NCBI RefSeq assembly: GCF_000975115.1 | Contig: NZ_BBRE01000001.1 | Coordinates: forward strand, 1,320,288-1,384,287 | Direction of reading: 5' to 3' | DNA from: Demequina oxidasica | Lineage (GTDB): Bacteria; Actinomycetota; Actinomycetes; Actinomycetales; Demequinaceae | Length of the DNA stretch: 64,000 bases | In this document: positions 42,964-51,859 of the stretch, one piece after another | Layout: the number at the start of each line of letters is the position of its first letter | Position numbering within the stretch: the first letter of the stretch is position 1 | Notes under the pieces: generated by a model | Database searches by the model: none | The model's input: only the letters and a program-made list of their open reading frames with translations | What the model was told of the DNA's origin: nothing | Translations under genes and position numbers: made by a program

Positions 42964-43617
42964 CTAGCCCTGCGGCCTGACCAGGCCGGTCTCGTAGGCG
43001 ATGACAACTGCCTGCACGCGGTCGCGCGCGCCCAGCTTGGCCAACACCTTGCCCACGTGCGACTTCACGGTAGGTTCCGCGAGGAACAACTCCTTGCAGA
43101 TCTCCTGATTAGACAGTCCGCGCGCCATGAGCAGCAGCACCTCGCGCTCGCGGTCCGTGAGGTCCTCGAGTCCCTGGCCATCTGTCGGATCGGGCAGTGA
43201 CCCGGCCAGGCGCGTGAGCAAACGACGGGTGGACGACGGTGCGATCACTGCGTCTCCCGCGTGCACGGTGCGAATCGCAGCCAGAAGTTCCTCTGGCGGT
43301 GTGTCCTTGAGCAGGAAGCCGCTAGCGCCGGCCTTGATGGCCGCTATCACGTACTCGTCCAGGTCGAAGGTGGTCAGGATGATGACCCGCGCGTCGGACG
43401 CGGAGGTGACCTGGGCGCACGTCGCGATGCCGTCCTGACCCGGCATGCGCACGTCCATGAGCACCACGTCGGCGGGCTCAATCGCCAACGCCACCACGGC
43501 ATCGGCGCCGTCCCCTGCCTCAGTGACGACCTGCATGTCCTCCTGGCTGTCCACCACCATCCGGAAGCCGGCACGGATGAGTTGCTGATCATCGACGATC
43601 GCGACGCGGATGGTCAT
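42964..43617 (-). CDS. response regulator, NarL/LuxR type
   Basis: A 217-residue two-domain regulator: receiver domain with D-D at 9-10, phosphorylation site Asp 55 in L-M-D-V-R-M-P-G-Q-D-G, Lys in F-L-L-K-D, then a C-terminal LuxR helix-turn-helix L-T-D-R-E-R-E-V-L ... S-N-Q-E-I-C-K-E-L-F ... T-V-K-S-H-V. Its start overlaps the histidine kinase stop by 4 bases. It probably controls the ABC genes downstream. Confidence 0.94.
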   Translation of the reverse strand: MTIRVAIVDDQQLIRAGFRMVVDSQEDMQVVTEAGDGADAVVALAIEPADVVLMDVRMPGQDGIATCAQVTSASDARVIILTTFDLDEYVIAAIKAGASGFLLKDTPPEELLAAIRTVHAGDAVIAPSSTRRLLTRLAGSLPDPTDGQGLEDLTDREREVLLLMARGLSNQEICKELFLAEPTVKSHVGKVLAKLGARDRVQAVVIAYETGLVRPQG

Positions 43618-44471
43618 GGAGTTCCCTCGGTTTCGGTGAAGCGGGGCGCGGGCTCGTGCCCGGGGCCGATGCTAGTACCGAGCGGTAGACGTGCGCGCAC
43701 CAGGTATCCGCCGCCGGCCTTGGGTCCCGCATCGAGTGTTCCGCTGAAAACGGTGACGCGCTCGCGCATTCCTTCAAGCCCGGTGCCTTGTCCGTCGCTG
43801 CGCGCCGCGGCGCCACGGCCGTCGTCGCTGACGGTGACTGTCACGGAATCCGCTTCCCATTGGAGTTGAACGAACGCGGTCACCGCGGGTCCCGCGTGCT
43901 TCAGCACGTTGGTGAGCGCCTCCTGGACAATGCGGTAGACCGCCAGACCCTCGCCGATGGGCAGTGTGCGCGGGGTGCCGGTAGTGATGTACGAGACCGC
44001 GAGGCCGCCGCCCCTCATGGCGGCTACCAGCGTGGGGACGTCGGAGAGGTTGGGCTGTGGACCCATCGCGGTGTCAGAGTTGGACTCGCGCAGGACCCCC
44101 AGCAGCGAGCGCATCTCGGCTAGCGCGGAGCGACTCACCTCGGCGATTGTCTCGAGCGCGCGCGTCGCCTCGGTGGGACTATTCGCTCCGGCAAAGCGTC
44201 CGCCGTCGGCCTGGGCGACCACCACGGACAGGGTGTGGGCCACGACATCGTGCATCTCGCGGGCGATGCGGGCGCGTTCCTCGGCGGCCGCCAGCGCGCG
44301 GTCGGCCGCCTTGTCGAGGTCCAATTGACGCTCCAGGTCCTCGACGCGCCATAACGCCGTGCGCAGGCGCCACGCCAGGAGCGCGGCCGTCATCGCCGCA
44401 GCCCCCGCAATCACCCACGCCAGCAACTCCATGTGGTCACTGTAGGGCTGGGCGCGCTGCCGCGGGCTCAT
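43614..44471 (-). CDS. sensor histidine kinase (HisKA_3 type)
   Basis: A 285-residue kinase with only one N-terminal membrane helix (about 15-36), a short coiled coil and the HisKA_3 dimerisation helix A-R-I-A-R-E-M-H-D-V-V-A-H with phosphorylated His 74, then an HATPase with V-Q-E-A-L-T-N-V-L-K-H-A, D-D-G-R-G and G-T-G-L-E-G-M. It has no outer sensing domain, so input probably comes through the membrane or a partner. TACTCT lies 7 nt before ATG 44471, which supports this start over the ATG at 44432. Confidence 0.92.
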   Translation of the reverse strand: MSPRQRAQPYSDHMELLAWVIAGAAAMTAALLAWRLRTALWRVEDLERQLDLDKAADRALAAAEERARIAREMHDVVAHTLSVVVAQADGGRFAGANSPTEATRALETIAEVSRSALAEMRSLLGVLRESNSDTAMGPQPNLSDVPTLVAAMRGGGLAVSYITTGTPRTLPIGEGLAVYRIVQEALTNVLKHAGPAVTAFVQLQWEADSVTVTVSDDGRGAAARSDGQGTGLEGMRERVTVFSGTLDAGPKAGGGYLVRARLPLGTSIGPGHEPAPRFTETEGTP

Positions 44472-44593
44472 AGCGCGCAGAGTAATGGCGTCACATGTTC
44501 AAAAACTCATACTCGGGTATCAATCTGCCGAGAGTGTAATTAAGGTGAAACTGTAGTGAAAGTAAACACGAGACCTACACGGCGGGAGTGAGC

Positions 44594-45028
44594 ATGGCAC
44601 GGCAAGCAGACGAGCAGCGCGCTGGCGCACTCGAGGACCTGGTCCATAGCCTCGGCGAGCACGCTCGCGAGTTCACGCCCGATCGCCGAGAAAGTGCTAT
44701 TGGACGCACGGGGCTTCCCGACCGTCAACCCGGCGAGAACCTTGCTAGCAAGTCGGCGCAGTCCAGCACTGCCGCCACTGTCGTCATCGACTGCGGCACG
44801 TCGCGCCGATCCGGCTACTCGCACGTACTGTGGGTGTCGCCGAGCGCCGAGTCCATCCTGGGCTCGCACGGACTCGACAAGCTATCCGACGCGATCGGAC
44901 GACTGCCCGGAGTGAGTGCCTACGAGTGGGACGGCCTCGACCTCATGCACCTGCGCGCGGCCGGTTCGCGCCACGGTGACCTGCTTGACGGTGCGCGCGC
45001 CGCCGTCGACCAGATTCTTGCCTCTTAG
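44594..45028 (+). CDS. hypothetical protein
   Basis: A 144-residue soluble protein with no recognised domain. The first 60 residues are charged and low in complexity; the remainder has the pattern T-V-V-I-D-C-G-T-S ... [12 protein letters not shown] and [15 protein letters not shown] precedes the ATG. It is divergent from the histidine kinase and lies 74 bases before purL. The gap before purL contains the purL ribosome binding site (GAGGGAA) but no clear terminator, so readthrough is possible. Confidence 0.6.
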   Translation: MARQADEQRAGALEDLVHSLGEHAREFTPDRRESAIGRTGLPDRQPGENLASKSAQSSTAATVVIDCGTSRRSGYSHVLWVSPSAESILGSHGLDKLSDAIGRLPGVSAYEWDGLDLMHLRAAGSRHGDLLDGARAAVDQILAS

Positions 45029-45102
45029 GCAAGCGTTCGCTCGCGCTCGCGCCCGGTAGTCTTGACCCAGACCCCTTCTCGCCCGCACCCACGAGGGAAC
45101 CC

Positions 45103-47448
45103 ATGAGCTCCGAAGCGCCCGCATCGCCCAACGCCCACCTGGACACGGTGGACAACGCCGCCGCGAACCCCGACCAGGAGATGCCGTTCGCGGCCTTGGG
45201 ACTCAAGCCCGACGAGTACGCGTCGATCGTGGAACTGCTGGGTCGCCGTCCCACGGCCGCCGAGCTCGCCATGTACTCCGTGATGTGGTCGGAGCACTGC
45301 TCCTACAAGTCCTCCAAGAATCACCTCCGTCAGTTCGGCGAGAAGACCACCGAGGAGATGAAGAAGTCCCTCATGGTCGGCATCGGCGAGAACGCCGGCG
45401 TGGTCGACATCGGTGACAACTGGGCGGTGACTTTCAAGGTCGAGAGCCATAACCACCCCAGCTACGTCGAGCCCCACCAGGGCGCCGCGACCGGCGTGGG
45501 CGGCATCGTCCGCGACATCCTCGCGATGGGCGCGCGCCCCGTGGCCATCATGGACGAGCTGCGCTTTGGAAAGATCGATCACCCCGACACTCCCCGAGTG
45601 GTCCATGGCGTGGTCAGCGGCGTGGGTGGCTACGGCAACTCGCTGGGCCTGCCCAACATCGGCGGCGGCGCGATCTTCGACTCCTGCTACCAGGGCAACC
45701 CCCTGGTCAACGCGCTCTGCGTCGGCGTCATGAAGCACGAGGACATTCACCTCGCCTCCGCCGAGGGCGTGGGCAACAAGGTCGTACTATTCGGCGCGCG
45801 TACCGGCGGCGACGGCATCGGCGGGGCATCGATCCTGGCCTCGGAGACCTTCGAGGACGGGGTGCCGACCAAGCGCCCGTCCGTCCAGGTGGGCGACCCC
45901 TTCATGGAGAAGGTGCTCATCGAGTGCTGCCTCGAGCTCTTCGCAGCCGACGTGGTGCAGGGCATCCAGGACCTGGGCGCCGCGGGCATCTCCTGCGCGA
46001 CCTCGGAGCTAGCCTCCAACGGTTCGGGTGGCATGCACGTGTGGCTCGACGACGTCCTGCTGCGCGACCCCTCGCTCAACGCCGGCGAGATTCTCATGTC
46101 CGAGTCGCAGGAGCGCATGATGGCGGTCGTCACGCCCGACAAGCTCGACGCGTTCATGGCGATCGCAGCCAAGTGGGACATCGAGTCCTCCGTGGTGGGC
46201 GAGGTCAACGACTCCGGGCGCCTGACCATCGATCACCACGGCGAGCGGATCGTCGACGTCGACCCCCGCACCGTCGCCCACGACGGCCCCGTCTACGACC
46301 GTCCCTTCGCGCGACCCGCGTGGATGGACGGCCTGCAGGCGGACGATGCTGCCTCGCTTCAGCTTCCGGCCACCGGCGACGAGTTGCGCGCCACGGTTCT
46401 TGAGCTGATCGGCAGCGTCAACATGTCGTCGCGTGAGTGGATTTACGGCCAGTACGACCGCTACGTGCAGGGCAACACCGCGCAGGCCCGCCCCGACACG
46501 GTTGGTGTGGTGCGTGTGGACGAGGAGACCGGGCGCGGCGTGGCCATCGCGACCCGCTCCAACGACCGTTACACCAAGCTCGACCCGTACGCGGGTGCTC
46601 AGCAGTCCATCGCCGCGGCGTACCGCGCGGTGGCCATCGCCGGCGCCGTGCCGCTCGCAGTGACCGACGGGCTGAACTTTGGCTCACCCGAGGACCCCGA
46701 CGCGATGTGGCAGTTCGTGGAGGCCATCCGTGGCCTCGCGGACGCGTGCCAGACGCTCGGCGTGCCCGTCACCGGCGGCAACGTGTCGCTGTACAACGGC
46801 ACCGGCGAGCCGGGCAAGATCGACTCGTCGATCAACCCCACCGCGATCGTGGGCATCCTCGGCGTGCTCGACACCGTCGAGCGCGTGACGCCCTCCGGCT
46901 GGCGCGAGGGCGGACAGCTGCTGTACCTGCTGGGCGAGACCCGCGCGGAGCTGAACGGCTCGCAGTTCGCCTCGCTGAGCGGCCACCTGGGCGGAATGCC
47001 GCCCGTCGTGGACCTGGAGAAGGAGCGCGTGCTCGCGGAGGTCATGGTGTCCGCCTCGCGCGACGGCCTGATCGACGCGGCCCGCGACGTCTCCGAAGGT
47101 GGCCTTGCCGCCGCACTCAGCTACGGCGCGCTGCGCTATGGCGTGGGTGCCCGCGTGGTGCTTGACGAGATTGTGGAGCGTGACGGGGTCACTCCCGCGC
47201 AGGCGTTGCTGTCCGAGTCGCAGGGCCGCGTGCTGGTCGCGCTTCCCCGCAACGAGGAGGCGCGCTTCGTGGCGATGCTCGAGGCGCGCGGCGTGCCTGC
47301 GATCCGCCTGGGCGTGACCGAGGAGGCGCCCCACGGCAACGACTCCGATGGCGGCGGTGCGGTGCTGGACGTCCAAGACCAGTTCGTGTTGCCCCTAGCC
47401 GAACTGAACATCGCCTGGGAGGGCCCGCTCCTGCACCACTTCGGTTAA
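45103..47448 (+). CDS. purL: phosphoribosylformylglycinamidine synthase subunit PurL
   Basis: A 781-residue synthase of the small type that works with separate PurS and PurQ. Typical stretches: [52 protein letters not shown] and [13 protein letters not shown]. It turns FGAR, glutamine-derived ammonia and ATP into FGAM. It is about 30 kb from purSQ. A 56-base repeat seen after purA follows its stop codon. Confidence 0.97.
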   Translation: MSSEAPASPNAHLDTVDNAAANPDQEMPFAALGLKPDEYASIVELLGRRPTAAELAMYSVMWSEHCSYKSSKNHLRQFGEKTTEEMKKSLMVGIGENAGVVDIGDNWAVTFKVESHNHPSYVEPHQGAATGVGGIVRDILAMGARPVAIMDELRFGKIDHPDTPRVVHGVVSGVGGYGNSLGLPNIGGGAIFDSCYQGNPLVNALCVGVMKHEDIHLASAEGVGNKVVLFGARTGGDGIGGASILASETFEDGVPTKRPSVQVGDPFMEKVLIECCLELFAADVVQGIQDLGAAGISCATSELASNGSGGMHVWLDDVLLRDPSLNAGEILMSESQERMMAVVTPDKLDAFMAIAAKWDIESSVVGEVNDSGRLTIDHHGERIVDVDPRTVAHDGPVYDRPFARPAWMDGLQADDAASLQLPATGDELRATVLELIGSVNMSSREWIYGQYDRYVQGNTAQARPDTVGVVRVDEETGRGVAIATRSNDRYTKLDPYAGAQQSIAAAYRAVAIAGAVPLAVTDGLNFGSPEDPDAMWQFVEAIRGLADACQTLGVPVTGGNVSLYNGTGEPGKIDSSINPTAIVGILGVLDTVERVTPSGWREGGQLLYLLGETRAELNGSQFASLSGHLGGMPPVVDLEKERVLAEVMVSASRDGLIDAARDVSEGGLAAALSYGALRYGVGARVVLDEIVERDGVTPAQALLSESQGRVLVALPRNEEARFVAMLEARGVPAIRLGVTEEAPHGNDSDGGGAVLDVQDQFVLPLAELNIAWEGPLLHHFG

Positions 47449-47476
47449 TCCGGCTGTCTTCGCCCGCCCGAGTCAT

Positions 47477-47532
47477 CCTCGTAGCGGTCCCTCAGCGTAC
47501 GAATTCTGCAGACGGTTTTTTCTGGCGGTCCG
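47477..47532. repeat. 56-base intergenic repeat, copy 2 (3' of purL)
   Basis: CCTCGTAGCGGTCCCT is identical to copy 1 at 10582-10597; GTACG, TTCTG and CTGGCGGTC follow in the same order. It begins 29 bases after the purL stop. The central part carries a T-run (GGTTTTTT) absent in copy 1. Confidence 0.65.
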
Positions 47533-47567
47533 CCGGTGTACAACGACGGGTGTGGCAGGCTAGGCGA

Positions 47568-48008
47568 ATGCCCACCCGTCGCAGAATTCCGCTCCTCGAG
47601 GGGCGCGCCGCCGTCGCTGAGTGGTTCAACGCCCAACGCGACTGCACGTTGCGCGCCTTCGACCCTGATGTCTCTGAGGAGCAAGCCGAGCCCGGGTCGT
47701 TGCCCGCCGTCGATCGAGCCGTGATGGCCACCGCGGTCCGCTACACGCTCGAGGAGCTCACCGCCCGAGCACCCGGCCAGGCCCTTGAGGTGCGCGTCCC
47801 GCCGTTCGGCGCGACTCAGTGCATCAAGGGCCCACGTCACACCAGGGGCACACCGCCGGGCGTCGTGGAGATGTCACCGCAGACCTGGCTAGAAGTCGCA
47901 ACCGGGAGCCGGGAATGGGGCGAGGCCCTCGCATCGGGCGACGTCAGTGCCTCGGGTGAGCGCGCAAACCTATCCGACTTGCTTCCCCTGACCGAGGAGC
48001 GACCATGA
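47568..48008 (+). CDS. sterol carrier-like (SCP) protein of the purine gene cluster
   Basis: A 146-residue protein that begins with P-T-R-R-R-I and has R-x-A-V-x-x-W-F-N near the N-terminus and a middle segment L-E-V-R-V-P-P-F-G-A-T-Q-C, then T-P-P-G-V-V-E-M-S-P-Q-T-W-L, as in the actinobacterial 'sterol carrier family' proteins found between purL and purF. Its role there is not established. A weak -10-like CAGGCT lies 6 nt before the ATG. The stop overlaps the GH6 gene by 4 bases (ATGA). Confidence 0.78.
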   Translation: MPTRRRIPLLEGRAAVAEWFNAQRDCTLRAFDPDVSEEQAEPGSLPAVDRAVMATAVRYTLEELTARAPGQALEVRVPPFGATQCIKGPRHTRGTPPGVVEMSPQTWLEVATGSREWGEALASGDVSASGERANLSDLLPLTEERP

Positions 48009-49066
48009 ATGTTACGAAGCGGGCAGGCCTCGTAGCGGTGGCCCTGATAGCCGGGTTAACGCTCGCGCTCACGGGGTGCACGAGCGAGCCGACGGCGATC
48101 AACCCCACCGCGCCGGAGACTCCCGCTACGGCCAATGCCGCTCCGGCGGCCACCACCTCAGCGGTGCCGCCTCTCAGCATTTCACCTACCCCCAAACCCA
48201 CGGAGACCAGCATGCCCAATGACGCGCAAGCATCGGCGACCTTCTATAACGCGCCAAAGAAGGCAGACGCCGAGTATCAGCGAGCACTAGAAGAGGGTCG
48301 CGACGACGACGCCGCGCTTCTCAAGCGACTCGTGGACCAGCCCACGGCCACCTGGCTGGGGGACAACGGCCAGGCACTGAATGAGGCCGCCGAGGTCGCA
48401 GACGCCGCCAAAGCGGCGGGACAAATTCCCCTCTTTGTGCTCTATGCGATCCCGGGCCGCGACTGCGGTCTCTACAGTGCCGGCGGCCTGCCGGAGGAGC
48501 AGTACCTGGACTTCGCCACGAGCATCGGCGAGGCAATTGAGGGCAGCGACGCCTGGGTAATCCTTGAGCCTGATGCGCTGCCACAGTTGGGCGATTGCGA
48601 CGGGCAGGGCGACCGAGTCGCCCTTCTTGCAGGCGCGGCCAAGGCACTAGACAATGCCGGGGCCAAGGTGTTCTTGGACGTGGGCCACTCCACGTGGCTG
48701 AGCGTGTCCGAGGCGGCAGATCGCATTGGCAAGGTAGGTACGGAGCACCTCACGGGCTTCGCGACCAATACGTCTAACTACAACGCGACTGCCGACGAAA
48801 GCGAATGGGCGGATCAGGTGGGTCACCGCGTTGGGCTCCCGTTCGTCGTTGACACGTCGCGCAACGGCAACGGGTCCAACGGCGAGTGGTGCAACCCGCG
48901 CGGCCGGGCCATTGGCGACGCGCCCGAAGTGTTAGGTGGCGACCACATGATCGCGACGGTCTGGACCAAGGTTCCGGGCGAATCCGACGGCACCTGCAAC
49001 GGCGGACCCGCGGCCGGAGCATGGTGGGAAGAGATCGCACTCGAGCTGGTTCGCAACGCTCAGTAG
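48005..49066 (+). CDS. glycoside hydrolase family 6 lipoprotein (endoglucanase/cellobiohydrolase-like)
   Basis: A 353-residue secreted enzyme. The lipobox L-T-G-C (Cys 25) shows that it is tethered to the membrane outside; a Pro/Thr/Ala-rich linker of about 50 residues follows. GH6 hallmarks: Y-A-I-P-G-R-D-C-G (Asp 153), I-L-E-P-D-A-L-P (acid Asp 190), V-D-T-S-R-N-G-N-G near 282, W-C-N-P-R-G-R-A-I-G and P-G-E-S-D-G (Asp 328). All catalytic positions appear intact. No cellulose-binding module is present. It hydrolyses beta-1,4-glucan. The start overlaps the SCP-like gene, although metabolism offers no link. Confidence 0.9.
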   Translation: MNVTKRAGLVAVALIAGLTLALTGCTSEPTAINPTAPETPATANAAPAATTSAVPPLSISPTPKPTETSMPNDAQASATFYNAPKKADAEYQRALEEGRDDDAALLKRLVDQPTATWLGDNGQALNEAAEVADAAKAAGQIPLFVLYAIPGRDCGLYSAGGLPEEQYLDFATSIGEAIEGSDAWVILEPDALPQLGDCDGQGDRVALLAGAAKALDNAGAKVFLDVGHSTWLSVSEAADRIGKVGTEHLTGFATNTSNYNATADESEWADQVGHRVGLPFVVDTSRNGNGSNGEWCNPRGRAIGDAPEVLGGDHMIATVWTKVPGESDGTCNGGPAAGAWWEEIALELVRNAQ

Positions 49067-49136
49067 ATTTCACGCGCCCGGAGATCGACGTGACCGTCCG
49101 GTCTACGCGTGCGGCGCTGTGAGGTTTGTCCTGTTT

Positions 49137-49150
49137 AGGTAACGTTTCCT
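49137..49150. promoter_or_regulatory. candidate LacI-type operator 1 (upstream of sugar importer)
   Basis: AGGTAACGTTTCCT is palindromic about the central AACGTT except for one pair. It lies 178 bases before the binding-protein start. Confidence 0.4.
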
Positions 49151-49201
49151 GAATTCGGCACTTTTGTGTTGCCACCAGCGCAGTAAGTCCCTACGGTGGA
49201 A

Positions 49202-49215
49202 AGCAACCGCTTGCA
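49202..49215. promoter_or_regulatory. candidate LacI-type operator 2 (upstream of sugar importer)
   Basis: AGCAACCGCTTGCA is a near-palindrome with the central CG of LacI-family sites, about 100 bases before the binding-protein start. No regulator gene accompanies this operon in the window. The 248-base gap otherwise shows only the ribosome binding site. Confidence 0.5.
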
Positions 49216-49314
49216 CCGAGGACGGCTTCTAAGCTTCCTCGATTCAGGCACTGCCTCGCCGATCCTTGCCGGGACTGGAGAGGTCCTACTCACCGAAGAG
49301 GAGGCATGTTGCTC

Positions 49315-50700
49315 ATGAAGAGACGTTCATTAAGTCTGGTCGCCGTCGCGGCGGCGTCGGGGCTGTTTATCGCGGGTTGTTCGTCAAGTGACGACCCTGA
49401 AGCAAGTACGAGCGCGGAAGGTACCGCGACCAGTGATGGCGGCGGTGCCACGATGGCCGCGGGTTGCGAAGATTACGGTGACTACGGCACGTTCGACAGT
49501 GCGGCGGTCGAACTGTACGGCACCATCTCGGGTGTCGAGGCGGAGCAACTCACGGAGTCGCTCGTGCCTTTCGAAGAATGCACCGGCGTAGTCGTCACAT
49601 ATAACGGCTCAGATGAGTTTGAGACGGAGATCAATATTCGCGTCGAGGGCGGAAATGCCCCCGACCTGGCGATCATCCCTCAGCCAGGGTTGCTGCAGCG
49701 TGTGGTCGGCACCGGCGCGGTCGTTCCCGCCCCGGATGCCGTATCCGCGAATGTCGACGAGTTCTGGTCACCCGACTGGAAGAACTACGGCACGGTAGGC
49801 ACAACGTTCTACGCTTCGCCGCTGATGGCCTCGGTTAAGGGTTGGGTCTGGTACTCGCCTACGGAGTTCGCGGAGAACGGATACGAGGTTCCCACGACAT
49901 GGGATGAGCTCATGGATCTGACGGCGACGATGGCTGACAATGGTGGCCCGGGCCCCAACTACAAGCCGTGGTGCATCGGCTTCGAATCCGGAACCGCCAC
50001 TGGCTGGTCGGGCACGGACTGGATTGAGGACCTCGTCCTTCGCCAGGCCGGACCGGACGCGTACGACGCATGGGTCGCGGGAGACCTCGACTTCACGTCA
50101 CCAGAGATCACCAAGGCCTTCGAGAGCTTTGGCGATATTGCCCTGAACGCTGACTACGTCAACGGTGGCCTGGGAGACTCGGCGTCGATCGTGGACACCG
50201 CCTTCCAGGAGGCGGGACTCGAGATCCTTAACGGGTCCTGCTCGCTTCACCACCAGGCTTCGTTCTACGAGGCTCAGTGGCCGGAGGGCACCACCGTTGC
50301 GGAAGATGGCGACATCTGGGCCTTCCTCACGCCCAACGTGAACGCCGATGACCCCGCTGCTGTCACCGGTGGTGGCGAATTCGTCGCAGCGTTCAACGAC
50401 AAGCCCGAGACCGTGGCTCTGCAGACCTACCTGTCCTCGGACACGTGGGCTAACGAGCGGGTCTCCATCGGTGGAGTCATCTCGGCCAACAAGGGTCTTG
50501 ACCCGGCCAACGCGTCCAGCCCCATTGGACAGGCGTCAATCGAGATTCTCCAAGGAGAAGACACGACCTTCCGCTTTGATGCATCGGACCTGATGCCCGC
50601 AGTGGTGGGAGCGTCGTCCTTCTGGACCGGGATGAATGACTATGTCAGCGGTACGCCGCTGAACACGGTCCTCACGGACATCGAAAACTCCTGGCCCTGA
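49315..50700 (+). CDS. extracellular sugar-binding lipoprotein (AglE-like)
   Basis: A 461-residue family 1 substrate-binding protein with lipobox I-A-G-C. The first ATG (49306) lies only one base from AGGAGG, so ATG 49315 with 10-base spacing is preferred. The mature part resembles alpha-glucoside binding proteins (E-F-E-T-E-I-N-I-R-V-E-G-G-N-A-P-D-L-A-I-I-P-Q-P-G near residue 103). Sugar specificity is not certain; cellobiose or maltose-type oligosaccharides are both possible given the GH6 gene upstream. A strong hairpin follows it before the permease genes. Confidence 0.9.
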   Translation: MKRRSLSLVAVAAASGLFIAGCSSSDDPEASTSAEGTATSDGGGATMAAGCEDYGDYGTFDSAAVELYGTISGVEAEQLTESLVPFEECTGVVVTYNGSDEFETEINIRVEGGNAPDLAIIPQPGLLQRVVGTGAVVPAPDAVSANVDEFWSPDWKNYGTVGTTFYASPLMASVKGWVWYSPTEFAENGYEVPTTWDELMDLTATMADNGGPGPNYKPWCIGFESGTATGWSGTDWIEDLVLRQAGPDAYDAWVAGDLDFTSPEITKAFESFGDIALNADYVNGGLGDSASIVDTAFQEAGLEILNGSCSLHHQASFYEAQWPEGTTVAEDGDIWAFLTPNVNADDPAAVTGGGEFVAAFNDKPETVALQTYLSSDTWANERVSIGGVISANKGLDPANASSPIGQASIEILQGEDTTFRFDASDLMPAVVGASSFWTGMNDYVSGTPLNTVLTDIENSWP

Positions 50701-50717
50701 TCCATCCCCGGTAAGTA

Positions 50718-50756
50718 GCTGTCTGTGCCCCGCACTGAGTGCGGGGCACAGACAGC
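50718..50756. terminator. strong hairpin between binding-protein and permease genes
   Basis: Perfect 19-base arms (50718-50736 and 50738-50756), closing near a single G. No T run follows. It most likely protects the binding-protein mRNA and lowers permease expression, matching the design at 33906-33938. Confidence 0.8.
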
Positions 50757-50785
50757 CTTGCATGACGTGACGAAAGGAGTCGGCA

Positions 50786-51859
50786 ATGGTGCCGATGGAG
50801 ATGCAGATCGCCGCATCGAGAGTGTTGCCGACCTCCGGTCTGGGAGCGGACTTTTGGGCTACCCAAGGCCAGAACCTGCTGATGGCGGGCATCGCGATCG
50901 TGGTATTTATCGTGATCGTGTTGCTGATCATGTACGGCGCGGACCTGATTAGGGGCCGCGGGCGCGACAAAATCACGTTGATTGTCCTGATTGCACCGGT
51001 GCTGTTGCTCCTCGGGATCGGGCTGGTCTATCCAGCCCTGAGTACCACGTGGTTGTCGTTCAACGACGTCTCCAACGAGGCCGACCCAGACACCGGTATC
51101 TACACGACCGTCATGCAGTTCGTCGGCCTCGACAACTACCGATTCGCCTTCACCGATCCGTCAACTCTCCGTACCGTCATCAACACGTTCGTATGGATGG
51201 TTCTGGTGCCGTTGCTCTCTACCGGATTTGGGCTTGCCTACGCAGTCTTTATCGACAGGGCCAAGGGCGAGAAGGTGCTGAAGTCCCTCGTATTCATGCC
51301 GATGGCAATCTCTCTGGTGGGAGCCTCGGTTATCTGGGGCAACATCATGTACGACTACAACCAGGTGGGCGAGCAAACGGGAATGCTCAACGCGCTACGC
51401 AGTCTGGTGGGTCTCGAGCCGTACAACTTCTTGACAGACAATCCTTGGAATACGTTCTGGCTGATCATCATCTTGGTCTGGATTCAGACAGGGTTTGCCA
51501 TGGTGATTCTTTCCGCGGCGATCAAGGGCGTACCAGTCGAGATGAATGAGGCCGCCTCGCTGGATGGCGCCAATGCCTGGCAGCGATTCTGGTCGATCAC
51601 CATTCCCTCGATTCGCAGCACCATAGTGGTGGTGCTGACAACAATCACGATCATGGCCCTGAAGGTCTACGACATTGTGCGCACAGTGACCCAGGGACGC
51701 GACGGAACCGACGTGGTCGCCAACCGCATGTACGTGCTGAGCTTTGTTGAAGGGCGCGAACCACTGGGTGCCGCGCTTGCAGTGATCCTCTTCGTGTTTG
51801 TCATTCCGATCGTGATCTACAACGTGCGATCCCTCAATAAGGTGAAGGAGAATCACTGA
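50786..51859 (+). CDS. sugar ABC transporter permease (AglF-like)
   Basis: A 357-residue permease with an extra N-terminal helix (about 31-53), as in AglF/MalF types, then six helices and the EAA loop E-A-A-S-L-D-G-A-N-A-W-Q-R-F. AAAGGAG precedes the ATG. It overlaps the second permease gene by one base (TGATG). The C-terminal region has F-V-E-G-R-E-P-L-G-A-A-L, typical of alpha-glucoside importers. Confidence 0.9.
   Translation: MVPMEMQIAASRVLPTSGLGADFWATQGQNLLMAGIAIVVFIVIVLLIMYGADLIRGRGRDKITLIVLIAPVLLLLGIGLVYPALSTTWLSFNDVSNEADPDTGIYTTVMQFVGLDNYRFAFTDPSTLRTVINTFVWMVLVPLLSTGFGLAYAVFIDRAKGEKVLKSLVFMPMAISLVGASVIWGNIMYDYNQVGEQTGMLNALRSLVGLEPYNFLTDNPWNTFWLIIILVWIQTGFAMVILSAAIKGVPVEMNEAASLDGANAWQRFWSITIPSIRSTIVVVLTTITIMALKVYDIVRTVTQGRDGTDVVANRMYVLSFVEGREPLGAALAVILFVFVIPIVIYNVRSLNKVKENH

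Noticed and set aside
48030-48045. CCTCGTAGCGGT match within the GH6 gene
   Set aside because: Only 12 bases agree, inside the signal peptide coding region; treated as chance.
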